A stretch of DNA of 64,000 bases from Peptostreptococcus equinus. Its GTDB lineage: Bacteria > Bacillota > Clostridia > Peptostreptococcales > Peptostreptococcaceae. The notes under the pieces were generated by a model. That model saw nothing but the letters and a program-made list of their open reading frames with translations. It ran no database searches and was not told where the DNA came from. Position numbers and translations under genes: made by a program. Where the stretch lies: positions 1,302,001 to 1,366,000 of the forward strand of contig NZ_CP114052.1 in the NCBI RefSeq assembly GCF_027125355.1, given 5' to 3'. This document shows, piece by piece, positions 46,441 through 54,152 of the stretch. Position 1 is the first letter of the stretch; every line of letters begins with the position of its first letter.

Positions 46441-47802
46441 TTAAACTCCCTTTTTATATTTACTTTCCATATAAGAAGTATCAATATTTCCTTTTAAATA
46501 ATTGTCGTCCTCTAATATTTCTTCATACATTTTTTTATTAGTTTTCACTCCTCCAATTATCAACTCGGACATAGCTCTTTTCATAGTAGATATGGCCTTA
46601 TTTCTATCACTAGCATACGCTATTACTTTCATCAACATTGAATCATAAAATGGTAAAATTTCATAACCTTGATATATACCACTATCAATTCTTACACCAT
46701 ATCCACCAGGTAAATTTAATTCATTTATTTTACCTGCACTAGGTAAAAAATTATTATCGAAATCATATGCATTAATCCTAAACTCTATAGCATGTCCAGA
46801 TAGATTAACTTGATTTTGCTTGTAGTTAAGTTTTTTATGTGAAGCAATATTAACCTGCTCTCTAACAATATCTATACCACTTATCATTTCACTAACAGGA
46901 TGCTCGACTTGAATTCTAGTATTCATTTCCATAAAATAAACTTCTTGTTCTTCTATATCAACTAAATATTCAATCGTACCCGCATTTGTGTAGGATATAT
47001 ATTTTACTGCTTTTTTTGTATACTCATATAATTTATTTAATAAATCATCACATATTGCATAGGCAGGAGCCTCTTCCACTAATTTTTGATGATTCATCTG
47101 TAAAGAGCAGTCCCTCGCTCCTAAATGAATTATATTATTAAACTCATCTGCAAGGATTTGAACTTCTATATGTTTTGTCTTGGCTAAATATTTTTCCATA
47201 TATATTTCTGGATCGCCAAATGAATTTTCAGCCTCTTTTTTTGCAGTATTAAATGACTTTTCTAAATCATCTTTGCAACGGACTACTCTCATTCCTTTTC
47301 CGCCGCCACCAGATCTAGCTTTTAAAATAATTGGATAAGTAATCTTTTCTGCTATATCATATGCATTTTCTAAAGACTCTAATATACCTTTTGATCCAGG
47401 AATTAAAGGTAAACCAGCTTTTTCCATCGTACTTTTTGATAGATTTTTATTGCCCATAAGATCTATTACTTTACTAGTAGGACCTATAAATTTTATATTG
47501 TACACTTCACATAATTTGGCAAAAGAAGCATTTTCAGATAAAAAACCAAAACCAGGATGTATGGCATCGCAAGATGTTACTAAAGCAGCATTTATAATTT
47601 GCATTTTATTTAAATAACTCTTTCGTATATCTTTGGGACCTATACATATTGCTTCATCCGCTAGTTTTGTATGAAGTGATTCTTTATCTACAATAGAATA
47701 AATCGCCACTGTTTTTATATTCATGTCTTTCAAAGTCCTTATTATCCTCACTGCTATTTCTCCTCTATTTGCAATAAGAACTTTTTTAATAAGTGTTGAC
47801 AT
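46441..47802 (-). CDS. accC: Biotin carboxylase
   Basis: 453 aa from ATG 47802 (GGAG 7 bases upstream). ATP-grasp enzyme: VLIANRGEIAVRIIRTLKD, HPGFGFLSENASFA, ARSGGGGKGMRVV and FMEMNTRIQVEHPVSEMISG. Carboxylates biotin on AccB. Just clears the accB stop (one base between). Confidence 0.96.
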   Translation of the reverse strand: MSTLIKKVLIANRGEIAVRIIRTLKDMNIKTVAIYSIVDKESLHTKLADEAICIGPKDIRKSYLNKMQIINAALVTSCDAIHPGFGFLSENASFAKLCEVYNIKFIGPTSKVIDLMGNKNLSKSTMEKAGLPLIPGSKGILESLENAYDIAEKITYPIILKARSGGGGKGMRVVRCKDDLEKSFNTAKKEAENSFGDPEIYMEKYLAKTKHIEVQILADEFNNIIHLGARDCSLQMNHQKLVEEAPAYAICDDLLNKLYEYTKKAVKYISYTNAGTIEYLVDIEEQEVYFMEMNTRIQVEHPVSEMISGIDIVREQVNIASHKKLNYKQNQVNLSGHAIEFRINAYDFDNNFLPSAGKINELNLPGGYGVRIDSGIYQGYEILPFYDSMLMKVIAYASDRNKAISTMKRAMSELIIGGVKTNKKMYEEILEDDNYLKGNIDTSYMESKYKKGV

Positions 47803-47803
47803 A

Positions 47804-48244
47804 TTAAATCTCCTCAACTAAAAAAATATTTTCTCCAAATTCAACTAAATCTCCATCATTTACTAGTATGTCTACTATCTTACAATCATAAGGAGCTTTA
47901 AGTTCGTTCATTAATTTCATAGATTCTATAATACATACCACTTGACCTTTTTTAACTATGTCATTTTTATTTACATAAGCATTTTCTTCTGGACTAGGTT
48001 TTGAGTAAAATGTTCCAATCAAATTTGATTCAATATATATATTTTTGTTTGATTGACAAAGTATTTCTTCTTTTTCTTCATTATTTATATTAGCTTTATA
48101 TAGAGTATCTTTTTTACTGTTAAAATCTAACTCTGACGAACTAATATTATTTTTGAATTTCACCTCAAAGTTATCGTCTTTATATTCCAATTCAGATAGG
48201 TTCATTTCTTTAATTATCTTTGCAAGTTCTTTAACATTGTTCAA
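47804..48244 (-). CDS. accB: Biotin carboxyl carrier protein of acetyl-CoA carboxylase
   Basis: 146 aa from TTG 48244, which lies 8 bases after GAGG; an upstream in-frame ATG lacks a site. The N-terminal helix (NNVKELAKIIKEMNLSELEY) and linker are followed by a biotinyl domain with the acceptor lysine in IIESMKLMNELKAPYD. First gene of the acc-fab operon. Confidence 0.92.
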   Translation of the reverse strand: MNNVKELAKIIKEMNLSELEYKDDNFEVKFKNNISSSELDFNSKKDTLYKANINNEEKEEILCQSNKNIYIESNLIGTFYSKPSPEENAYVNKNDIVKKGQVVCIIESMKLMNELKAPYDCKIVDILVNDGDLVEFGENIFLVEEI

Positions 48245-48262
48245 ATATAACACCTCATTTAT

Positions 48263-48275
48263 TTTGATTATCAAA
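48263..48275 (-). promoter_or_regulatory. FabT-like operator ahead of accB
   Basis: TTTGATTATCAAA (6-1-6 palindrome), resembling the FabT box known in streptococci. It lies about 10-20 bases downstream of the predicted accB transcription start, fitting repression of the operon that encodes the FabT-like protein. Confidence 0.6.
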
Positions 48276-48290
48276 GTATTTTATAAAACT

Positions 48291-48319
48291 ATTATATCTG
48301 TTAATATTAATATTGTCAA
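48291..48319 (-). promoter_or_regulatory. Promoter of the acc-fab operon
   Basis: Consensus TTGACA (48319-48314), 17-base spacer, TATAAT (48296-48291) on the minus strand. A perfect consensus promoter, implying that repression rather than weak initiation sets expression. Confidence 0.88.
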
Positions 48320-48358
48320 TAAATATTATTTTTATAGTCAAAATAATATTTATTGACA
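48314..48358. repeat. Perfect 16-bp inverted repeat over the accB -35
   Basis: TGTCAATAAATATTAT (48314-48329) and ATAATATTTATTGACA (48343-48358) are exact complements with a 13-base loop. The left arm contains the accB -35 hexamer. Unexplained by the FabT-like box; a second operator or a cruciform-forming element. Confidence 0.9.
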
Positions 48359-48387
48359 TATAAACGTAAAATAAATTTTGTAAAAAC

Positions 48388-48421
48388 AAAAACTGCGTAG
48401 ATAAAAATCTACGCAGTTTTT
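48388..48421 (-). terminator. Terminator of the rnf operon
   Basis: 15-bp perfect stem AAAAACTGCGTAGAT / ATCTACGCAGTTTTT with a 4-base loop and a T-rich run on the minus strand, downstream of rnfB. Confidence 0.9.
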
Positions 48422-48468
48422 ATTAAAAATTTTTAAGATTTATAAAAAGCCTATTTTTCAGTTACAAC

Positions 48469-49305
48469 TTATTTATTTTCAGTTGTATTTTCTACAACTG
48501 GCTTTGCCGCTACTTTTCTTTCTTTAGGTTTTATAACTTTTGTAGGACACTTCATAGCACACTTATTACATTGCTTACATTTAGAATAATCAATTTGTGC
48601 AAGCTTATTTTCAAAAATTATAGCATCAAACGGACACTCTTTGAAACATATTCCACATCCTATACATCCTACTGAACAGTTTTCTTTTACAGTCTTTCCA
48701 AAGTCATTTGACTTACATAATACTGTTACTTCTTTATTTGCAGGTTTACGTTCAATTAATCCCTTAGGACAAATATCTATACATTTGCCACAATTAACAC
48801 ATTTTTCATCATCAACTACAGCAACACCATCTACTACATGTATGGCATCAAATTTACAAACCTGAACACAAGTACCCAAACCTAGACAACCATACGAACA
48901 AGCTTTTGGTCCACCTATTAGTGAAGCTGCTGCTCTACAATCTTGAATTCCACTATACTCGTATTTTGTTTTAGTAGCTTCACAAGTACCTTTACATCTT
49001 ACATTAGCTACTATTTTATCTCCACTACCAGCTTCTACACCCATAATTTCAGCAACTTTTGCTGCTACTGCAGCTCCACCTACTGGACATCCATTAACTG
49101 GTGCATTTCCTCCAGCTATAGCCGCTGCTAGACCACCACAACCTGGAAATCCACAACCACCACAATTGGCACCTGGTAAAACTTCTAAAATAGCCGCTTC
49201 TTTTTCATCTACTTCAACAGCAAATTTCTTTGAAGCAAAATCTAGGATAATACCAAAGATTAAACCAAGTACACCTAGTACAATTACCGCATAAGCTATT
49301 AGCAT
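48469..49305 (-). CDS. rnfB: Rnf complex subunit RnfB
   Basis: 278 aa. N-terminal TM (residues 1-22), a four-Cys cluster domain (LPGANCGGCGFPGCGGLAAA), then ferredoxin-type 4Fe-4S motifs (CKFDAIHV, CVNCGKCIDICPKG, CIGCGICFKECPFD, CKQCNKCAMKCPTK) and a short Lys/Pro tail. Entry point for electrons from reduced ferredoxin. Last gene of rnfCDGEAB; this gene order is the clostridial one. Confidence 0.96.
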   Translation of the reverse strand: MLIAYAVIVLGVLGLIFGIILDFASKKFAVEVDEKEAAILEVLPGANCGGCGFPGCGGLAAAIAGGNAPVNGCPVGGAAVAAKVAEIMGVEAGSGDKIVANVRCKGTCEATKTKYEYSGIQDCRAAASLIGGPKACSYGCLGLGTCVQVCKFDAIHVVDGVAVVDDEKCVNCGKCIDICPKGLIERKPANKEVTVLCKSNDFGKTVKENCSVGCIGCGICFKECPFDAIIFENKLAQIDYSKCKQCNKCAMKCPTKVIKPKERKVAAKPVVENTTENK

Positions 49306-49319
49306 TCTTTAGTACCCCC

Positions 49320-49895
49320 TTATAATTTGATTAATCCTGTAAATCCTAAGAAGGCTATTGACATTAAACTTGCTGATATTAATGTAATAGGGAATCCTTC
49401 AAAAGCATCCTGGACTTCTGCTAATTCTAATCTTTCTCTAATACCTGCAAATATAACTATTGCAAGTGTGAAACCTATTCCGGCACCTAAGCCGTTTATT
49501 AATGTTTCTATTATATTATAACCTTTGTTAATATTTACTATAGCTATACCTAAAACCGCACAGTTAGTTGTGATAAGAGGTAAGAAAACACCCAAAGCCT
49601 GATAAAGTGAAGGTGATGTCTTTTTAATTACCATCTCAACAAACTGAACTATAGAAGCAATAACCAATATAAAAGCTATTGTCTGTAAGTATCCTATATT
49701 AAAACTATTTAGTATCATTTGTATAAAATAAGTTATTACTGATGCTAAAGCGATTACGAATGTAACAGCAACACCCATACCAATTGCAGTATCTGTTTTC
49801 TTAGAAACTCCTAGGAAAGGACAAATACCAAGGAACTGTGATGTAATAACATTATTTACAAGTACTATAGATAAGAACAATAATATTAATTTCAA
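49320..49895 (-). CDS. rnfA: Rnf complex subunit RnfA
   Basis: 191 aa, six membrane helices. Pseudo-symmetric partner of RnfE with the Cys-containing segments NSQFLGICPFLGVSKK-like (FLGICPFLGVSKK) and ITTNCAVLGIAI. These Cys are thought to hold a 2Fe-2S cluster in the membrane. Part of the Na+ or H+ pumping core. Confidence 0.96.
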   Translation of the reverse strand: MKLILLFLSIVLVNNVITSQFLGICPFLGVSKKTDTAIGMGVAVTFVIALASVITYFIQMILNSFNIGYLQTIAFILVIASIVQFVEMVIKKTSPSLYQALGVFLPLITTNCAVLGIAIVNINKGYNIIETLINGLGAGIGFTLAIVIFAGIRERLELAEVQDAFEGFPITLISASLMSIAFLGFTGLIKL

Positions 49896-49908
49896 TCTCT
49901 ACACCCCT

Positions 49909-50502
49909 TTACGCTTTTTTCTTTGTTACTTTATTAAATATTGCCATTAAGAATCCCAAAGTTAAGAATGCACCTGGTGGCAAGATAAACAGCAATGTAT
50001 TGAATGTTTCTGGTAAGAAAACAAATCCAAATATACTTCCTGCTCCAAGTATTTCTCTTACTGAACCTAAAATTGTCAGCGCAAGAGTAAATCCTAGACC
50101 TTGACCAAAACCATCAACAAAAGATGCTCCTGGCTTATTTTTGCAAGCAAAACTTTCAGCTCTAGCAAGTATTAAACAGTTAACAACTATAAGTGGTATA
50201 TAAAGACCAAGAGCCGCATCAAGTGCTGGCACGTAAGCCTTTAATAACATCTGAACTATCGTAACGAATGTAGCAATAACAACTACGAAACATGGTATTC
50301 TTATCTTATCAGGAACAACCTTTCTTAGCAATGAAATTGCAACATTTGAACATGCAAGAACAACTGCTGTTGAAAGACCCATACCTATACCGTTTATTGC
50401 TGAACTAGTAACGGCAAGTGTTGGACACATACCTATTACCTGTACAAAGGTAGGGTTTTCGTCTATAATACCGTTTTTAAATATTTTTCCTAAACTACTC
50501 AT
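49909..50502 (-). CDS. rnfE: Rnf complex subunit RnfE
   Basis: 197 aa, six membrane helices. VQVIGMCPTLAVTSSAINGI and IPLIVVNCLILARAESFA carry the conserved Cys. Paralogue of RnfA in the membrane core. Confidence 0.96.
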   Translation of the reverse strand: MSSLGKIFKNGIIDENPTFVQVIGMCPTLAVTSSAINGIGMGLSTAVVLACSNVAISLLRKVVPDKIRIPCFVVVIATFVTIVQMLLKAYVPALDAALGLYIPLIVVNCLILARAESFACKNKPGASFVDGFGQGLGFTLALTILGSVREILGAGSIFGFVFLPETFNTLLFILPPGAFLTLGFLMAIFNKVTKKKA

Positions 50503-50517
50503 ATCTAACCCTCCTTT

Positions 50518-51069
50518 TTATTTTAATACATCAAATACTTTTATGGCTTCATTTACTCCGCTTGTAACAGCCTTTGAAGTTATAGTAGCACCTGATATAG
50601 CTTTGATTTCATTATCTTTTGGTGTACCGCTCTTTATAACCTTAATTTCTTTAGCAGCTTTACCTTTATATTGACCATTAAACACTGGATCAGCGGCTTT
50701 TGCACCTAGACCTGGAGTTTCAGTATTATTTCCTATTGCTACACCTGTTATTTTTCCATCTTTAGCTATACCAATAGTAATTTCTACTGGACCACCATAT
50801 CCACCAGGAGCAGCCTTAACAGTGAATCCGCCATCATCTCCCTGATATACCTCAGAAACTGTGCTAACACCAGCAGATTTATACTTTGAAGCATCTATCT
50901 TCTTAAATTCTTTTGCTGAAGGAAGAACCTGCATTCTAGCCTGGTTACTTGCTGCAAGATTTCTTTGTTCAATTGTAGGTGCAGTCATCTGATTTGTTCC
51001 AGCTAGCAATAGTGCCGCTACTGCAGAAAAGGCAAGTAAAGTTCCGCCTATTTTTGCCATACTATTCAT
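50518..51069 (-). CDS. rnfG: Rnf complex subunit RnfG
   Basis: 183 aa. One N-terminal TM (residues 8-24) and an extracytoplasmic FMN-binding domain with the covalent flavin motif SGATITSKAV (Thr acceptor) near residue 160. Starts at the last base of rnfD's stop (1-base overlap). Confidence 0.96.
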   Translation of the reverse strand: MNSMAKIGGTLLAFSAVAALLLAGTNQMTAPTIEQRNLAASNQARMQVLPSAKEFKKIDASKYKSAGVSTVSEVYQGDDGGFTVKAAPGGYGGPVEITIGIAKDGKITGVAIGNNTETPGLGAKAADPVFNGQYKGKAAKEIKVIKSGTPKDNEIKAISGATITSKAVTSGVNEAIKVFDVLK

Positions 51070-52058
51070 TATTTACGCACCTCCCCAAATACTCTGTTAT
51101 TAACATATTTGTCAATTAGTGGAACTAAACAGTTGGCAAACAATATTGAGTAAGATACACCTTCTGGATATCCACCAAATAATCTAATGCATACTGCTAA
51201 TATAGCCGCTATTGAAGCATATATTATTTGTCCTTTTTTTGTCATTGGTGAAGTTGTATAATCAGTTAACATGAATATACCACCAAGGAATAAACCACCA
51301 GCACATGCTTGATATAAAGCAAATTCGAAATTCATTCCACCAAATAAGAAAGTTAATACAGTCGCTAATACAATGTAAGTTACTGGCATTACATATGAAA
51401 TTATTCCTTTGTATACCAAGTAAACTCCACCTATTAATAATAAAACTGTACAAGTTTCACCAATTGTTCCACCAATATTACCTAAGAACATATCACTTAA
51501 AGAAATATTCGCTTGATGTAAATGATTTAATGCGTTTGCTGCACTTCCAGCACCTTCACTTCCACCTAACTTCATATAGCTAAGCGGTGTAGCTGCTGTT
51601 ATAGCATCCGCATTAGCACCTGGTTTAACCCAAGTAGTCATAGCTACTGGAAAAGATGCAAGTAAAAATGCTCTACCAGCTAAAGCAGGGTTTAGGAAGT
51701 TAAATCCTATACCACCAAACAACATTTTAACGACTATAATAGAAAAAATCGCACCAAAAACACACATCCATATTGGTAAACCAGCAGGAACGTTAAAAGC
51801 TAATAGTAAACCTGTTACAACAGCTGATAAATCATTTATAGTAGATTCTTTCTTAGTTATTTTACAATATAAAAACTCAGATAAAACAGCACCTAAAATA
51901 CATGCTATTATCGTAATAGCACCCCTTACTCTAAAGTAATACAGGCCTGCAATTGTAGCAGGTAAAAGTGCAATTAAAACCTGCTTCATTATATATGAAG
52001 TATCTTCATTTGTCCTAATGTGTGGAGATGAAGAAACTATCCATTTATTATTCATCAT
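51069..52058 (-). CDS. rnfD: Rnf complex subunit RnfD
   Basis: 329 aa, about nine membrane helices. Covalent FMN Thr in AITAATPLSYMKL. MLTDYTTSPMTKKGQIIYA near the C-terminus. Membrane subunit implicated in ion translocation. Confidence 0.96.
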   Translation of the reverse strand: MMNNKWIVSSSPHIRTNEDTSYIMKQVLIALLPATIAGLYYFRVRGAITIIACILGAVLSEFLYCKITKKESTINDLSAVVTGLLLAFNVPAGLPIWMCVFGAIFSIIVVKMLFGGIGFNFLNPALAGRAFLLASFPVAMTTWVKPGANADAITAATPLSYMKLGGSEGAGSAANALNHLHQANISLSDMFLGNIGGTIGETCTVLLLIGGVYLVYKGIISYVMPVTYIVLATVLTFLFGGMNFEFALYQACAGGLFLGGIFMLTDYTTSPMTKKGQIIYASIAAILAVCIRLFGGYPEGVSYSILFANCLVPLIDKYVNNRVFGEVRK

Positions 52059-52073
52059 TTTTCCCCCTAACTA

Positions 52074-53417
52074 TTATTTCTTTTGAGCTGCAGCAGCTTT
52101 TCTTCTCTTAGCACCAATCTCTCTCTTAGCTTGTCTAATTGAAGGAAGTAAAAGTCTTCTTGCAGGACAAATAAACGAACATGAACCACACTCAATACAA
52201 TCCATAGCTCTATGCTTTTCAGCTTGTTCAAAATCATTCTTTAGCGAATAAGCACTAATGAATAAAGGCTGAAGGAATGCTGGACATACATCAGTACATC
52301 TACCACATTTAATACAGTTCTGTGGTTGAGGAGCCTTAGCCATTTTATCATCTAAAATCAAAATACCTGAAGATCCTTTATTAGTAGATATATCATCTGT
52401 ACACTGTGCAAGTCCCATCATAGGACCACCAGCTATTAACTTACTAGCTGTAACGCCTTCTTTTATACCACCACATTGTTCTATTATCTCATTGAATTTT
52501 GTCCCAACTTTTGTCACCAAGTTCTTCGGTTCTTTTATACAAGGACCTGTAACTGTAGTTATTCTTTCTACAAGAGGCATACCGAATTTTATAGCTTTTG
52601 CTATTGCTGCCGCTGTGGCAACGTTATCAACTACAGCCCCAACTGCAATTGGAAGAGCTCCTGATGGAACTTCTCTACCTGTGCAAGCGTAGATTAACTG
52701 TTTTTCAGCACCTTCTGGATACTTAACCTGTAAACTAACTACTTCAATTTCTGGATAAGCTTCAGCTGCCTTTACCATATTTTCTATGGCTTCTGGCTTA
52801 TTAACTTCAATTCCTATAAATCCTTTTTTTACGTCTAGTGCTTTCATCAAAGCTCTAAGTCCGTAAACTACTAATTCTGGATGTTCAACCATTAGTCTAT
52901 CATCTGCTGTTAGATAAGGTTCACATTCTGCACCATTTAAGATTACAAATTCTGCATTTGAATCTGGTGGTGGAGCTATCTTGACGTGGTTAGGGAATGT
53001 TGCCCCACCCATACCAACGATACCAGCTTCTTTAACAATATCAATAATTTCTTCTTTGCTTAAGCTTTCGATTTCGCCATGAGGCTGAATACTTGGATGT
53101 AGTTCTTCTTTGAAATCATTTTCAATAATCACGCAAGTAGAACTTCCACCAGGAACACCACATACTTCTATGGCCTTTACTACACCAGACACTGATGAAT
53201 GTATGTTAGAAGATACAAATCCCTGAGCCTCACCAATTTTTTGTCCCAGTTTTACTTCTTCGCCAACTTCTACGATACACTTGGCTGGTGCACCTATATG
53301 TTGCTGAAGAGGGATATAAACAGTAGCAGGAGCCGCTGCTTTCTCAATTGGTTTTTTATTAGCGTACTCTTTTCCATATGGAGGATGTATTCCTCCCTTA
53401 AAAGTTAAGAGTTTCAT
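52074..53417 (-). CDS. rnfC: Rnf complex subunit RnfC
   Basis: 447 aa. N-terminal GGIHPPYGKEYANKKPIE, FMN/NADH domain (GMGGATFPNHVK, NGAECEPYLTADDRLM) and two 4Fe-4S motifs (CIKCGRCTDVCP, CIECGSCSFICP). NADH-reacting subunit, paralogous to PrdC in this window. First gene of the rnf operon. GGGGG ribosome site. Confidence 0.96.
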   Translation of the reverse strand: MKLLTFKGGIHPPYGKEYANKKPIEKAAAPATVYIPLQQHIGAPAKCIVEVGEEVKLGQKIGEAQGFVSSNIHSSVSGVVKAIEVCGVPGGSSTCVIIENDFKEELHPSIQPHGEIESLSKEEIIDIVKEAGIVGMGGATFPNHVKIAPPPDSNAEFVILNGAECEPYLTADDRLMVEHPELVVYGLRALMKALDVKKGFIGIEVNKPEAIENMVKAAEAYPEIEVVSLQVKYPEGAEKQLIYACTGREVPSGALPIAVGAVVDNVATAAAIAKAIKFGMPLVERITTVTGPCIKEPKNLVTKVGTKFNEIIEQCGGIKEGVTASKLIAGGPMMGLAQCTDDISTNKGSSGILILDDKMAKAPQPQNCIKCGRCTDVCPAFLQPLFISAYSLKNDFEQAEKHRAMDCIECGSCSFICPARRLLLPSIRQAKREIGAKRRKAAAAQKK

Positions 53418-53609
53418 TCTGTTACCCCCTGTTCTTAACTAAATAATTTTTTAATTACAATACTAGTATACAACATTTATTATTATAAATCTACTGAATT
53501 TTATAAGTATAATATCTATAGAATTGACAATTTGTTCAAGTTTTTCGTATTATATTTAAGCAACTTAACTTAATATCTTTAAATAATATAGCCAAATTAA
53601 TATAAAAAA
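53418..53609 (-). other. rnf upstream region
   Basis: No gene. Several A+T-rich -10-like hexamers (for example TATACT near 53467 and TATTAT near 53510) and a TTGTCA occur, but no pair has good spacing. I cannot fix the rnf promoter. No clear Rex palindrome is visible. Confidence 0.4.
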
Positions 53610-53650
53610 AATAATATAAGCTTAACAACTTGATTACAGCTTATATTATT
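53610..53650 (-). terminator. Terminator after the FakA-C-like gene
   Basis: 13-bp perfect stem AATAATATAAGCT / AGCTTATATTATT with T8 on the minus strand. The stretch between it and 53795 holds no gene. Confidence 0.8.
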
Positions 53651-53794
53651 AAAAATATACTTTTATGTTTTTTATAATATATAGTGGGTATTAATGAGAA
53701 TTAAGCGCTTTATATTCAAATAATCTACACAATAATTTCCAATCAATATAATTTATATTCGCAAATGAAAATATCCTTGTATTCTCAAATAAAA

Positions 53795-54046
53795 TTACCC
53801 CTGTAATCCTCTAGCCTGCCTATCCATATCTTCAATTACAATATCATATATTTCCCCTAAGCTTGAACAATATTCTAAAACATCCCAAGGTTCATTTGTA
53901 TGAAAATGTATTTTTATGAGTTCTTCATCACCAACAGCTAATAAACAATCCCCTTTTAAATTTTTATTAAAATAATCATTTATTTTTTCCTCATCTAAGT
54001 TTTTACCTTCAATCAAAAGCTGAGTATCATATCTAAATTCTAACAT
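53795..54046 (-). CDS. Stand-alone FakA/YloV C-terminal-like domain protein
   Basis: 83 aa. It matches the segment of FakA/YloV (DAK-type fatty acid kinase) that reads EFRYDTQLLIEG and GDCLLAVGDEELIKIHFHTN...DMDRQ. The N-terminal kinase part is absent. It is not an obvious decay product: it has its own AAAGGAG site, ATG and a terminator. Possible roles are a FakB- or FakA-interacting regulator or a domesticated fragment; function unknown. Confidence 0.65.
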   Translation of the reverse strand: MLEFRYDTQLLIEGKNLDEEKINDYFNKNLKGDCLLAVGDEELIKIHFHTNEPWDVLEYCSSLGEIYDIVIEDMDRQARGLQG

Positions 54047-54107
54047 TTTTTATTTCTCCTTTATATATTTATAATTTCAGTAATATAAAATACCCACTTT
54101 ACATAAG

Positions 54108-54138
54108 AAAAAACCTCCAAAGTTTATGTCTTTGAAGG
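54108..54138 (-). terminator. Terminator of the P-type ATPase gene
   Basis: CCTTCAAAG / CTTTGGAGG hairpin (one mismatch) followed by T6 on the minus strand, 15 bases after the stop. Confidence 0.75.
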
Positions 54139-54152
54139 CCTTAAAATTATTT

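Noticed and set aside
53610..53650. Rex-type redox operator for rnf in the TTGTTAAGC segment
   Set aside because: Only a half-site, and it lies within a terminator stem upstream of the rnf region.
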